Assembly (NCBI RefSeq): GCF_022369475.1
Contig: NZ_CP059600.1
Coordinates: 1,921,355-1,985,354 of the forward strand
Source of the DNA: Campylobacter sp. RM12651
GTDB taxonomy: Bacteria > Campylobacterota > Campylobacteria > Campylobacterales > Campylobacteraceae
Length of the DNA stretch: 64,000 nt
Reading direction: 5' to 3'
In this document: piece by piece, positions 25,103 to 35,383 of the stretch
Layout of the letters: the number at the start of each line of letters is the position of its first letter
Numbering within the stretch: position 1 is the first letter of the stretch
Position numbers and translations under genes: made by a program
The notes under the pieces: generated by a model
The model's database searches: none
The model's input: the letters and a program-made list of their open reading frames with translations, nothing else
What the model was told of the DNA's origin: nothing

Positions 25103-25913
25103 CTTGTTCTACTACTTTAATAGCGTCTATTAATTTATCTCCTAATAAGCCATTATTTTTAGCGTCTAATACACATTGAACTATCATTTCTTCATTAAAA
25201 AATCCAAAAATATTAATAAGATTTGAAACTATATTTAATGCAATTGCATTCTTTTTTATATCATTACTTGCGTTTTCTGGATTTACACTATAAAAAATAG
25301 CATCAATCATATCAACTTCAAGATTCCATTTATCAAATATCATAGAAGTTACTTCTTCGCTACTCATTCCTAAAAATTGCTTTTCATAATCACTTAATTC
25401 TTTAATATTTCTTAAATCACTTAATCCATTTTTAAATTCTTCTGCTTTATTTGTTTCAACTAATTCAGAAGATATAATTATCTTGCCAATTTCTAGCAAA
25501 AACGATGCTGGAATTACGACTTTTTTAGTATTGTCTGCACTTCTATTAAGCCAATTAATTGCTAATGAATTTTGCATAGTTGAGATTTTTGCAAACATTG
25601 CTTCATTCATATTGTAAGCACTTAAATTGATTTTAAAAGAGTTTTTAACAGCTGCATTTAAAGCAAATCCTTTAATAGTTGTCATTCCAAACAAATTAAC
25701 AGCCCTATCAACACTACTAATTTCTCTTGAAAATCCGTATAAAGGCGAATTTGCTGATTTTAAAATATTTGCAGTTAGCATTGGGTCTTTTTCAACTATT
25801 TTCGCTAAATCTTTTAAAGATGAGTTTTCGTCATTACAAATTCTTTGAATTTCTAAAGTGCTTTCATTAAGCGGAGGTAGGCTTTTTATTCTTTTACTAA
25901 TAAAATCTTGCAT
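25095..25913 (-). CDS. HDOD-domain protein
   Basis: 272 residues. The HDOD region includes SLPPLNESTLEIQRICNDENSSLKDLAKIVEKDPMLTANILKSANSP and ISSVDRAVNLFGMTTIKGFALNAAV. HDOD proteins are catalytically dead relatives of HD-GYP and HD phosphohydrolases that act as signalling scaffolds, often near chemotaxis or c-di-GMP systems. It starts the minus-strand run HDOD-rnr-holA and is divergent from ilvC. Its partner cannot be told from the sequence. Confidence 0.88.
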   Translation of the reverse strand: MQDFISKRIKSLPPLNESTLEIQRICNDENSSLKDLAKIVEKDPMLTANILKSANSPLYGFSREISSVDRAVNLFGMTTIKGFALNAAVKNSFKINLSAYNMNEAMFAKISTMQNSLAINWLNRSADNTKKVVIPASFLLEIGKIIISSELVETNKAEEFKNGLSDLRNIKELSDYEKQFLGMSSEEVTSMIFDKWNLEVDMIDAIFYSVNPENASNDIKKNAIALNIVSNLINIFGFFNEEMIVQCVLDAKNNGLLGDKLIDAIKVVEQDA

Positions 25914-25991
25914 AATAAACCTTTTAAGTAAATAAAATTTGATATTTTTTTATTAGATTGTAACTAAAATAGTTATAATTTGCTTAATTAA

Positions 25992-27031
<1,040 letters not shown>

Positions 27032-27032
<1 letters not shown>

Positions 27033-28075
27033 TGGCTAAAAAAAAGCAAAAAAGCAAAGCTAATTCTAGCTTTGCTAAAACTCTTAAAATAATTTTTTTA
27101 TTTTTATTATTATTTGGCATAGGGCTTTTAGTATATTTAAATATATACGAAAGCAAAGAGCAAATTAGCGAAACTAAAGAGATAAAAACTCAAAAAGAAA
27201 TTCAAAAACCAAAACCGCAAACAATAGTAAATGCTATAAATAATTATAAAAATGAAAAAAGCATTGATAAAGAAAAGAATTTAAATCAAAATTTTAGTGA
27301 TATATTTGCTAATATGGATTTAGAAAAAAATGATGATAATTGTAAGGTAACTAGCGTAACTTGTTTTGATACTAAAGAAACTTCAGCCTTTGGTTCTTTA
27401 GCAAGTGCTACTAATATTAAGGCAAAGTTAGCAATTATTATTGATGATGTTGCGACAAAAGAACAAAGCGAAGAAATCAAAAAAATTATTAAAAATGGTA
27501 AAAAAATCACTCCGAGCTTTTTTCCTAACACAAACAATCACCCAGACACTAATAAATATTCAAAAGAATTTAAATCTTTTATGATACACCTTCCTTTAAG
27601 GGCTTTAAAGTTTAATAAAGAAGAGCCGCTAACCCTTACTCCAAGTGATAGTTATCAAGTGATTGAAAATAGGATTAAAAATATCAAAATCGCTTTTCCA
27701 AATCTAAAATATCTAAACAATCATACAGGCTCATTATTTAGCGAAGATGAAAACGCTATGAGAAATTTATTTAAAGCATTGAAAAAATATGATTTGATTT
27801 TCGTTGATTCAAGGACTAGTGCTAACACAAAAGCACCTACAATTGCAAAAGAATTTAATCAATTTTATATACACAGAAATGTATTTTTAGATAATTCACA
27901 AGATTTAAATGATATTCGCAAAAAGCTAGATGAAGCAGTAGAATTTGCCCTAAAACACAAAAGAGCAATAGCCATAGCACACCCACACAAAAATAGCCTA
28001 AAAGCAATTAGCGAATATGACTTTTCTAAAGTTGAGCTAGTTTATATAGATGATATATACAACGATTATAAATGA
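27032..28075 (+). CDS. Divergent polysaccharide deacetylase family protein
   Basis: 347 residues. A Lys-rich start and one membrane helix (IIFLFLLLFGIGLLVYL) anchor it to the inner membrane; a linker rich in Lys and Gln leads to the catalytic fold at about 130-345: LAIIIDDVA, SFFPNTNNHPDTN, FMIHLPLRAL, LNNHTGSLF and IAIAHPHKNSLKAI. This matches the divergent polysaccharide deacetylase (DUF610/YibQ-like) family, whose substrates are not established; cell-wall related activity is inferred. It corresponds by position to the gene between ilvC and dprA in C. jejuni. Confidence 0.85.
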
Positions 28076-28829
28076 GTTTAATACTCTTAAAAACCCGCCT
28101 AATAAGATTTATTATAAAGGCAATTTAGAACTTTTAAAAATGCCTAAAATAAGTATAGTAGGCTCTAGAAAAATGAGCGTTTATACAAAAAATCTAACCT
28201 TTAAACTAGCACAAAAACTAAGCCAAATAGGTATTTGCGTAGTAAGTGGTGGAGCAATTGGAGTAGATATTGAAAGTGCAAAAGCAAGCCTGCCTTATCA
28301 TATAGGAATTTTTGCAAATGGGCTTAATAAAATCTATCCAAAAAGCAATGAATTAATCATCAAACAAATATATGAAAACGCCCTAGCGCTAAGCGAAAAC
28401 GAGCCAAATCATATCCCATTAAAACACGATTTTTTAGCTAGAAATCGCCTTGTAGTAGCTCTTGGAGATATTTTAATCATCACCCAAGCAGACCTTAAAA
28501 GCGGTTCATTAAATTCAGCAAAACACGCCCTAGAATATGGAAAAGATATTTATGTGTTAGCCCAAAGAATAGGAGAAAGTGATGGCACAAACGAGCTAAT
28601 CGCAAACTATAAGGCAAAAATAATTTATGATATTGATATTTTCGTAGCACAAATGCAAGAATACTTCAGCGTTCAAAAATGCTACACTCAAAACTACGAT
28701 GAGTTTTTAGAATTTTGCAAAAACGGAGCAAATCTTGATGAAGCCTTAGAGCGATACGGCGAATTAGTATATGATTATGAACTTGATGGAAAAATAATAA
28801 TTGATGGAGTTTTAGTTAGGAGTGTTTAA
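28050..28829 (+). CDS. dprA: DNA-processing protein DprA
   Basis: 259 residues. Loads RecA onto incoming single-stranded DNA during natural transformation. The Rossmann-like core has ISIVGSRKMSVYT, VVSGGAIGVDIESAK, FANGLNKIYPKSN, FLARNRLVVALGDILIITQAD and SGSLNSAKHALEYGKDIYVL. There is no SAM domain at the N-terminus. It overlaps the preceding deacetylase by 26 bp, suggesting coupled translation, and ends on the first base of ruvX. Confidence 0.93.
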   Translation: MIYTTIINEFNTLKNPPNKIYYKGNLELLKMPKISIVGSRKMSVYTKNLTFKLAQKLSQIGICVVSGGAIGVDIESAKASLPYHIGIFANGLNKIYPKSNELIIKQIYENALALSENEPNHIPLKHDFLARNRLVVALGDILIITQADLKSGSLNSAKHALEYGKDIYVLAQRIGESDGTNELIANYKAKIIYDIDIFVAQMQEYFSVQKCYTQNYDEFLEFCKNGANLDEALERYGELVYDYELDGKIIIDGVLVRSV

Positions 28830-29203
28830 TGGAAAATATACTTGCACTTGATTTAGGACTTAAACGAATTGGCGTTGCAATTAGCATAATGAAAATTCCT
28901 ATGCCACAACCTGCAATAATTAGAATAAATCGCAATCAAGCAGCCACAGAAGTAAAAGAACTAATCAAAAAGCACAAAATCACTAAAATTGTAATAGGAA
29001 TTCCAATGGGTGGTAGTGCTGAAGATGAGATGAGAAGAAGAGTGGAGCATTTTTCAAAACTAATTGAATTTAGCAATATAGTCTATCACGATGAGAGTTT
29101 TACAAGCAAACAAGCAGCAAAAATTATTAGTAGCAAAAAAAAAGATGGCAAACAAGATAGCATTGCAGCATTTTTATTGCTTAAGGATTATTTAGGAATT
29201 TAA
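28829..29203 (+). CDS. ruvX: Holliday junction resolvase-like RuvX/YqgF
   Basis: 124 residues of RNase H-like fold: ILALDLGLKRIGVAIS with the first catalytic Asp, KIVIGIPMGGSAEDE, IVYHDESFTSKQA, and KKDGKQDSIAAFLLLKDYL with the C-terminal Asp. The family is implicated in 16S rRNA 5' processing and possibly junction resolution. Starts on the last base of dprA (TAATG). Confidence 0.93.
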   Translation: MENILALDLGLKRIGVAISIMKIPMPQPAIIRINRNQAATEVKELIKKHKITKIVIGIPMGGSAEDEMRRRVEHFSKLIEFSNIVYHDESFTSKQAAKIISSKKKDGKQDSIAAFLLLKDYLGI

Positions 29204-29204
29204 A

Positions 29205-29711
29205 TTGAAAAAGCTCGTTTGTTTGCTTATATTTAAAGTTTTGTTAGCAAATGATTATGACTTAGGATTTGAGATTTTTAAAAATATTGATTTTACAAAA
29301 GAGCCAATTGAATACGAAAATGATTTAAAACAAGTTTATAATTTATGGTCTAAAGCTTGTAAGAATAAAAATATGCAAGCTTGTTATGATTTAGGGTTTT
29401 TATATGAGAGCGGAATAGGAACTAAGCAAAATTATACTAAAGCCATAAATCTTTATACTAAAGCTTGTGAAAATAACTTATATGAAGCTTGTTATGCAGT
29501 AGGTTTTATGAATGCTTATGGGATTGGAACGCAACAAAACAAGAAAAAAGCTATTAAATTCTATACCAAATCTTGTAATCATAATTATGCTGTTGGGTGT
29601 TATTTTTTATCATTTTTATATAAGAATAAAAAAGCTAAAGAATATTTAAAAAAAGCTTGTGATTTAGGCGATGAAAGAGCTTGTAAAAGTATTGAGAATT
29701 TGAAAGATTAA
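29205..29711 (+). CDS. Sel1/Hcp-like repeat protein, array member 1
   Basis: 168 residues from a TTG start one base after ruvX. A hydrophobic N-terminus (KKLVCLLIFKVLLAN) looks like a signal peptide. Three or four helix-pair modules follow, each of the form KACxNxxxxACYxLGFxYxxGIGTKQNYxKAIxLYT, closed by KKACDLGDERACKSIE. The paired cysteines seven or eight residues apart in each module are the pattern of Helicobacter cysteine-rich (Hcp) proteins, where they form disulfides within repeats. It is the shortest array member and the most diverged at its start. Periplasmic or secreted location is inferred. Confidence 0.85.
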   Translation: MKKLVCLLIFKVLLANDYDLGFEIFKNIDFTKEPIEYENDLKQVYNLWSKACKNKNMQACYDLGFLYESGIGTKQNYTKAINLYTKACENNLYEACYAVGFMNAYGIGTQQNKKKAIKFYTKSCNHNYAVGCYFLSFLYKNKKAKEYLKKACDLGDERACKSIENLKD

Positions 29712-29734
29712 ATTAGAAATTTAAAGGAAGTAAG

Positions 29735-30391
29735 GTGAAAAAATTATTATGTTTAGCACTTTTAGGTGCAAGTGTTTTAGGTGCAGTTGATATTAGTGGA
29801 TTAGAAAAAGCTTGCAATAAAAACGATTATAAAGCTTGTGATGCTCTTGGATATTTATATGCAAGTGGCGAAGATGTGGAGCAGGATTTTAAAAAAGCGA
29901 ATAAATTATGGATTAAGGCTTGTAAAGGTAAAGATGCTTCTTCTTGTTTTAATATAGGATTATCTTACGAACAAGGAAACGGAGTAAAACAAGATTTAAA
30001 AAAAGCAAGTGAGTTTTATATTAAAGCTTGTGATGGTGGACATACTTTTGCTTGCACGAATTTAGGTTCTATGTATTTTAAAGGAGATGGCATAAAACAA
30101 GATTTAAATAAGGCGAGAGAATTTTATACTAAAAGTTGCGAACTACAAGATTTTGGTGCTTGTGGATTTTTAGGCTTTATGTATTATTCTGGAATTGGCG
30201 TTGCAAAAGATATTGAAAAAACAAAAGAATTATGGACTAAAGCTTGCGATAATAAAGACGGGGAAAGCTGTTTAGCTTTATCAAGTTTATATGAAAATGA
30301 TATTAAAAAGTCTATTGAATTAATTAAAAAAGCTTGTGATTATGGAGAACATACTAGTTGTTTGCTGTATAAAAAAATAAACAAGCAATGA
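29735..30391 (+). CDS. Sel1/Hcp-like repeat protein, array member 2
   Basis: 218 residues, GTG start after AAAGGAAGTAAG. The signal peptide KKLLCLALLGASVLGAV precedes five full modules with a conserved Cys pair, for example KACDGGHTFACTNLGSMYFKGDGIKQDLNKAREFYT, and a short closing module KKACDYGEHTSCLLYK. The start of the gene is nearly identical in DNA to that of members 3 and 4, indicating recent duplication or gene conversion. In Helicobacter, Hcp proteins are secreted, bind beta-lactams and provoke host immune responses; whether this one does is unknown. Confidence 0.87.
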   Translation: MKKLLCLALLGASVLGAVDISGLEKACNKNDYKACDALGYLYASGEDVEQDFKKANKLWIKACKGKDASSCFNIGLSYEQGNGVKQDLKKASEFYIKACDGGHTFACTNLGSMYFKGDGIKQDLNKAREFYTKSCELQDFGACGFLGFMYYSGIGVAKDIEKTKELWTKACDNKDGESCLALSSLYENDIKKSIELIKKACDYGEHTSCLLYKKINKQ

Positions 30392-30407
30392 CATTAAAGG
30401 AGATAAA

Positions 30408-31175
30408 ATGAAAAACTTATTATGTTTAGCACTTTTAGGTGCTGGTATTTTAAGTGCAAATGAGCTTGAAAGTCAGTGTAATAAGGGCGATTTGGAAGCT
30501 TGTTCAGATTTAGGAGTAGAATATGCTAAAAATCAAGATTATGCTAAAGCAAAAGAATATTTTACTAAGGCTTGTGATAACGGAAATGCTACAGGTTGCA
30601 ATAATTTAGGGGTTGTTTATGCGAATGAATTTGGAGTAAAACAAAATTATACAAAAGCAAGAGAGTTTTATACTAAAGCTTGTGATAATGGGGATACTAT
30701 GGGTTGCTCTAATTTAGGGTTTTTATACGAAAAAGGACTTGGAATAAAGCAAGATTATTTTAAAGCAAGAGAGTTTTATGCCAAAGCTTGCAATAACGGA
30801 AATGCTACGGGTTGCTTTAATTTAGGAATTTTATATGCAAATGGATTTGGAGTAAAAAAAGATTACATAAAAGCAAAAGAATATTTTACTAAAGCTTGCG
30901 ATGGTGAAAACGCTAGTGGTTGCTCTAATTTAGGGGTTGTGTATGCAAATGGATTTGGAGCAAAACAAGATTATGCAAAAGCAATAGAACTTTATGCTAA
31001 AGGTTGTGATGGTAACGATGCTATGGGTTGTTATAATTTGGGGGCTTTATATAATAACGGGCAAGGCGTTAGAGAAGATAAAAGAAAAGCTAAAGAATAC
31101 TTAAGAAAAGCTTGTGATTTAGGCGAACACAACAGCTGTAGTCATTATGAAATATTAGATGAGCAAGGGTTTTGA
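30408..31175 (+). CDS. Sel1/Hcp-like repeat protein, array member 3
   Basis: 255 residues, ATG after AAAGGAGATAAA. Signal peptide KNLLCLALLGAGILSANE, then a 33-residue first module and five 36-residue modules of very regular sequence (KACDNGNATGCNNLGVVYANEFGVKQNYTKAREFY), ended by KACDLGEHNSCSHYE. It is the most regular member, and consecutive modules are highly alike at DNA level, so unequal crossing-over inside the gene could change repeat number. Function unknown; exported solenoid protein inferred. Confidence 0.88.
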   Translation: MKNLLCLALLGAGILSANELESQCNKGDLEACSDLGVEYAKNQDYAKAKEYFTKACDNGNATGCNNLGVVYANEFGVKQNYTKAREFYTKACDNGDTMGCSNLGFLYEKGLGIKQDYFKAREFYAKACNNGNATGCFNLGILYANGFGVKKDYIKAKEYFTKACDGENASGCSNLGVVYANGFGAKQDYAKAIELYAKGCDGNDAMGCYNLGALYNNGQGVREDKRKAKEYLRKACDLGEHNSCSHYEILDEQGF

Positions 31176-31207
31176 TAAATAACAATGATAAATTTAAAGG
31201 AAGTAAA

Positions 31208-32074
31208 GTGAAAAAATTATTATGTTTAGCACTTTTAAGTGCTGGTATTTTAAGTGCAAATGAACTTGAAAGTCAGTGCAATCAAGGGGATTTTGAAGCT
31301 TGTTTTAATTTAGGAGTAGAATATGCTAAAAATCAAGATTATACTAAATCAAAAGAATATTTTACTAAGGCTTGTGATGGCGGACAAATTCTTAGTTGCC
31401 TTAGCTTGGGTGAATTTTACTTTTTTATAAATCAAGATTATGCTAAAGCAAAAGAATATTTTATTAAGGCTTGTGATGAAGATGCTACGACTTGCTCTGA
31501 TCTAGGGTTGTTATATAGTGAAGGGTTTGGAATAAGACAAGATTATATAAAAGCAAAAGAGTTATTTACTAAAGCTTGTGATGCAGGAAGTGTTGTTGGC
31601 TGTGTTAATTTAGGAAATTTATATGCTAACGGAAATGGTGTAAAGCAAGATAATGATAAAGCAAAAGAGCTTTATACTAAAGCTTGTAATGATGAATTTA
31701 CTGAAGGTTGTTACGGTTTAGGATTATTATATAGCAAAGGGGTAATTAGAACAAGCGAAGATTATTTAAAGGCAAGCGAATTTTATACTAAATCTTGTGA
31801 TGGTGGAGAAAGTGTTGGTTGTTATAATTTAGGTGTTTTATATAGCAGTGGGTATGGAGTAAAACAAGATCCTATTAAGGCAAAAGAGCTTTTTACTAAA
31901 GCCTGTGAAGATGGGTTACCTAATGGTTGTTTTAATTTAGGCAGTTTGTATTATAAAGGCAAAGGTGTAAAACAAGATAAAACAAAGGCTAAGGAATATT
32001 TTGGCAAAGCTTGTGATTTAGGCGGTCAGAATAGTTGTTATTGGTATAGAAAATTAAACGAGCAAGGATATTAA
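31208..32074 (+). CDS. Sel1/Hcp-like repeat protein, array member 4
   Basis: About 288 residues from the GTG at 31208, which follows AAAGGAAGTAAA; an in-frame ATG at 31172 lacks a ribosome site and would add residues ahead of the signal peptide. KKLLCLALLSAGILSANELESQCN repeats the opening of member 3 almost exactly. Seven to eight modules follow, including a short module (ATTCSDLGLLYSEGFG) and a longer one (YSKGVIRTSEDYLKASEFYT). It ends with KKACDLGGQNSC-like GKACDLGGQNSCYWYRKLNEQGY, nearly the same tail as member 7. Confidence 0.86.
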   Translation: MKKLLCLALLSAGILSANELESQCNQGDFEACFNLGVEYAKNQDYTKSKEYFTKACDGGQILSCLSLGEFYFFINQDYAKAKEYFIKACDEDATTCSDLGLLYSEGFGIRQDYIKAKELFTKACDAGSVVGCVNLGNLYANGNGVKQDNDKAKELYTKACNDEFTEGCYGLGLLYSKGVIRTSEDYLKASEFYTKSCDGGESVGCYNLGVLYSSGYGVKQDPIKAKELFTKACEDGLPNGCFNLGSLYYKGKGVKQDKTKAKEYFGKACDLGGQNSCYWYRKLNEQGY

Positions 32075-32099
32075 TAATAAGAAATTTTAAGGAAATAAA

Positions 32100-32867
32100 A
32101 TGAAAAAATTATTATTTTTGATGCTTGTAGGTATGAGTTTATTTGCAAATAAAACCAATAAAGAATGTTTAAATATGAATTATAAAACTTGCTACGAGAT
32201 AAATGATAAGAATTTAGAAAGTAAATGTGACAATAAAGATTATCATGCTTGTTTTTTATTAACACTAATTGAGTTAGATAACAATTGCAACAAAAACGAT
32301 TATGAATCTTGTCATAAACTAGCTAACGAATATGAGAGTGATTGGAAATTTAAAAAAGCTATAGAATTGCATACAAAGGCGTGTAATGGTGGATATTTTC
32401 AAAGTTGTGATTTTTTAGGCTTTTTTTATGAACATGCTCGTGGGGTAAAGCGAGATATTGCTAAGGCGATACATTTTTATAAAATAGCTTGTGATAACAA
32501 GGAATATTTAGCATGTGAAAGCATAGGTTATATATATTCTGAAGGTTTTTGGCTTATGCAAAATCATAAAAAAGCGATTGAATATTATAAAAAAGCTTGC
32601 GAGTATAATAAAGGAAGATGTGAAAAATTAGCTTGGCAATATGAAAAAATAGATGATTTCAAAAATGCTATTAAGGCTTATGAAATTTCTTGTGATGCTA
32701 AAAATAATAATGCCTGCTTACGCTTAGGAATAATGTATGAAAACGGCGAAAATATAGAGCAGGATATAAATATGGCAAAAAAATATTATAGTCTTACATG
32801 CCGATATAAAGGCGGCATAACTTGTGATAAACTAGAAATGTTAAACCAACAAGAAATTATAAAATAA
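32100..32867 (+). CDS. Sel1/Hcp-like repeat protein, array member 5
   Basis: 255 residues, ATG after TTAAGGAAATAAA. Signal peptide KKLLFLMLVGMSLFAN. The first 75 residues hold short cysteine-rich modules (ECLNMNYKTCYEIND, KCDNKDYHACFLL, NNCNKNDYESCHKL) unlike members 1-4; then KACNGGYFQSCDFLGFFYEHARGVKRDIAKA and further modules with altered spacing. It forms a subfamily with member 6, which shares the same layout. Probably periplasmic or surface exposed. Function unknown. Confidence 0.83.
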   Translation: MKKLLFLMLVGMSLFANKTNKECLNMNYKTCYEINDKNLESKCDNKDYHACFLLTLIELDNNCNKNDYESCHKLANEYESDWKFKKAIELHTKACNGGYFQSCDFLGFFYEHARGVKRDIAKAIHFYKIACDNKEYLACESIGYIYSEGFWLMQNHKKAIEYYKKACEYNKGRCEKLAWQYEKIDDFKNAIKAYEISCDAKNNNACLRLGIMYENGENIEQDINMAKKYYSLTCRYKGGITCDKLEMLNQQEIIK

Positions 32868-32883
32868 ATATGTAGGATAAAAT

Positions 32884-33663
32884 ATGAAAAAATTATTATC
32901 TTTGGTATTTTTTAGTATAAGTATTTTAGTTGCAAATGAAAACAATAACGAATGCTTAAATATAGATTATAAAACCTGCTTTAAACTTAATGAAGCCGAA
33001 CTAAAAAGCAAATGTGATAAAAAAGATCACCCATCTTGCTATCTTTTAAATACGCTAAAATATGAAAAATTATGCGCTCAAAATGATTTAGAAAGTTGCT
33101 ACGAACTAGCTGGGCAGTATGAAGATCATAAAAAATATAAAAAAGCCTTTAAACTACACACAAAAGCATGCGATGGTGGGTATTTTTCAAGCTGTGATTA
33201 TTTAGGTTTTTTTTATGAACAAGCTCGTGGTATAAAGCGAGATATTAAAAAAGCTATGCAGTTTTATGAAATAGCTTGTGACAATAGAGTAGCGAATGCT
33301 TGCAAAAGTTTAGGCAATAAGTATTCTACAGGTTTTTGGGTTAAGCAAGATCATAAAAAAGCGATTGAATATTATAAAAAAGCTTGTGAATATGACCGAC
33401 CATATCAATGTGAGGAATTAATATACGAATATGAAAAAATAAAAGATTATAAAGAAGCGATTAAGATTTATAAAAAAACCTGTGATAACGGATATTTCCC
33501 AAGCTGTGAGCGTTTGTTTTTGATGTATAAAAATGGCGATAGGGTAAAGCAAGATTTAAATTTAGCAAAAAAATATTTAGCCGATGTTTGTCGTTATAGT
33601 CCTGAGTACTGCGAAGAATTAGAAATAAATGAAGAAGAAATCTTTAATCAGGAAGTAAAATGA
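32884..33663 (+). CDS. Sel1/Hcp-like repeat protein, array member 6
   Basis: 259 residues. Paralogue of member 5: signal peptide KKLLSLVFFSISILVAN, then ECLNIDYKTCFKLNE, KCDKKDHPSCYLLN, and KACDGGYFSSCDYLGFFYEQARGIKRDIKKA. The C-terminus is acidic (EELEINEEEIFNQ). Its stop overlaps the ATG of member 7. The close pairing of 5 and 6 within the array points to a duplication separate from that of members 2-4 and 7. Confidence 0.83.
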   Translation: MKKLLSLVFFSISILVANENNNECLNIDYKTCFKLNEAELKSKCDKKDHPSCYLLNTLKYEKLCAQNDLESCYELAGQYEDHKKYKKAFKLHTKACDGGYFSSCDYLGFFYEQARGIKRDIKKAMQFYEIACDNRVANACKSLGNKYSTGFWVKQDHKKAIEYYKKACEYDRPYQCEELIYEYEKIKDYKEAIKIYKKTCDNGYFPSCERLFLMYKNGDRVKQDLNLAKKYLADVCRYSPEYCEELEINEEEIFNQEVK

Positions 33664-34211
33664 AAAAATTATTATTTTTAGTGTTTTTAGGCGCTGGTAT
33701 TTTAGGTGCGAATGAGCTTGAGAGTAAATGTAATAAAGGCGATTTGGTAGCTTGTGTAAAATTAGGTGAAATATATTTTAACGAACAAAACTATCAAAAA
33801 TCTATTGAATTTTTTAAAAAAGCTTGTGATGGTGGTTATGCTTTGGGATGTACCGGTCTAGGAAAATTTTATGCAGATGGAAGAGGTGTTAAACAAGACT
33901 TGGTAAAAGCAAGCGAACTTTACACTAAAGCTTGTGATGGTGGAGATGCCTTAGGCTGCTTTGTTTTAGGATTTTTATATGAACAAGGATTTGGAGTTAC
34001 GCAAAATTATACAAAAGCTATCAATCTATATATCAAATCTTGTAATAATAGATTCGGTGTAAGCTGTTCTATGGTAGGGGCTTTATATAGTAATGGCAAA
34101 GGTGTGAAAAAAGACAAAATAAAAGCTCAAGAATACTTTAACAAAGCTTGTGATTTAGGTTATCAGGGCGGTTGCGATGAGTATAGAAAACTAAATGAAC
34201 AAGGATATTAA
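33660..34211 (+). CDS. Sel1/Hcp-like repeat protein, array member 7
   Basis: 183 residues. Signal peptide KKLLFLVFLGAGILGANELE followed by KCNKGDLVACVKLGEIYFNEQNYQKSIEFF and three regular 36-residue modules, closed by KACDLGYQGGCDEYRKLNEQGY. Start ATG overlaps the stop of member 6 and the ribosome site GGAAG lies in that gene's last codons. Its own stop overlaps the ATG of the downstream methyltransferase, so the whole array appears transcribed with the flanking housekeeping genes. Confidence 0.86.
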   Translation: MKKLLFLVFLGAGILGANELESKCNKGDLVACVKLGEIYFNEQNYQKSIEFFKKACDGGYALGCTGLGKFYADGRGVKQDLVKASELYTKACDGGDALGCFVLGFLYEQGFGVTQNYTKAINLYIKSCNNRFGVSCSMVGALYSNGKGVKKDKIKAQEYFNKACDLGYQGGCDEYRKLNEQGY

Positions 34212-35083
34212 TGATATTTAATCATACCGAGCATTTTAGCGAGATTTATGGCTTTAAAAAGCCAATTGATTTGGAGTATTTCGGAGTATTTATAAACTCT
34301 ATCAAATGCGATGAAGAAAAGTTTTTAAGCGCATTTAGCACTTACGAACCTACAAAAATAGATAATAATTTTTATATTTTTAATCAAGAATTTAAAATAA
34401 GAATTTCAACTCACGATTTAGCAATAAATGGCGGTATTTATATACAAGATTATTCAAGCTATTTATGCGCTAAGGCTTTAAATGTTAGCTCAAGCGATAT
34501 TATTTTGGATATGTGTGCTGCTCCAGGGGGTAAAAGTATAAATCTAGCTAATTTTAGCGACAATTGTGAAAATCTAAGCTCAAATGAGCTAAATAGCAAA
34601 AGATTTCATAAGCTTAAAACAATCCTAGCAAACTACGGCGTAAAGGCAAAAACCTATAATCACGATGGCGTTTTGATAGGTCGTAAAACGCCCGAGCGAT
34701 TTAGCAAAATATTGCTTGATGCTCCGTGTAGCACATTTATGCACGATTTTTCTATCACAAAAAGTCAAAAAGAAATAAAGCAAATCGCCACTACTCAAAA
34801 AAAGCTTTTAAACTCTGCCCTAACAGCTTTACAAATAGGTGGGGAGCTAGTTTATAGCACTTGCACGCATAATTTTTATGAAAACGAAGCAGTGATTTTT
34901 AATGCGCTTAATTCTAAATTTAATATAGAACTTTTAGAAATTGATTTGCCTTGCGAGTATTTACAAGGACTAAGTAATTACGATGAAAAATATAGCGATA
35001 TTAGACTTGCTAAAACTTATCGCATAAAGCCAACCAATACTCATTCAGGCTTTTTCATAGCAAAATTAAGGAAATTAGGTTAA
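34211..35083 (+). CDS. RsmB/NOL1-family rRNA cytosine-5 methyltransferase
   Basis: 290 residues. SAM-binding motif ILDMCAAPGGKSINLANF, catalytic region KILLDAPCSTFMHD, and YSTCTHNFYENEAVI with the second conserved Cys are diagnostic of RNA m5C methyltransferases of the NOL1/NOP2/Sun type. The N-terminal RNA-binding part is short, so the exact target position cannot be assigned. In C. jejuni the equivalent gene directly follows ruvX; here the seven-gene Sel1 array separates them. Translation is coupled to member 7 by TAATG. Confidence 0.85.
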   Translation: MIFNHTEHFSEIYGFKKPIDLEYFGVFINSIKCDEEKFLSAFSTYEPTKIDNNFYIFNQEFKIRISTHDLAINGGIYIQDYSSYLCAKALNVSSSDIILDMCAAPGGKSINLANFSDNCENLSSNELNSKRFHKLKTILANYGVKAKTYNHDGVLIGRKTPERFSKILLDAPCSTFMHDFSITKSQKEIKQIATTQKKLLNSALTALQIGGELVYSTCTHNFYENEAVIFNALNSKFNIELLEIDLPCEYLQGLSNYDEKYSDIRLAKTYRIKPTNTHSGFFIAKLRKLG

Positions 35084-35352
35084 ATCATTTTGCTAATAAA
35101 TTTGTAATATTCTAAGAAATATTGAGCTAATTAGTGAGTTTAAATTATAAAAACTACATAGATAGATTTAATAGTATTAAAAAGACTTAAAAGTAAGAAA
35201 ACGATAAGATATTTAATCAATACATAGCAAAATCTTATAAAAAAATAAATTATTTTAATAATCTGCCTTGCCTAATCAACTGCAAAATATTCTAATTAGC
35301 TATTTTAATTGTTTGGCTTGGCAATTAGTGTTTTTACAATAATTAGTTAAAA
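35084..35352. other. AT-rich intergenic stretch with no recognised gene
   Basis: No open frame with a ribosome site on either strand, no tRNA, no homopolymeric G tract. The right end merges into the terminator hairpin of the minus-strand coiled-coil gene. Contains two related short sequences, TGCCTTGCCTAAT and TTGGCTTGGCAAT, without clear meaning. Confidence 0.4.
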
Positions 35353-35376
35353 CCTAAATACTTAATAGTATTTAGG
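35353..35376 (-). terminator. Terminator of the coiled-coil protein gene
   Basis: Perfect 10-bp stem CCTAAATACT/AGTATTTAGG with TAAT loop (35353-35362, 35367-35376), eight bases beyond the minus-strand stop and followed on that strand by TTTTAACTAATT. Confidence 0.72.
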
Positions 35377-35383
35377 GAGAGTT

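Noticed and set aside
29205-34211. CRISPR-like or satellite repeats
   Set aside because: The periodicity of about 108 bp is coding, keeps reading frame, and shows amino-acid rather than DNA conservation; there are no unique spacers.
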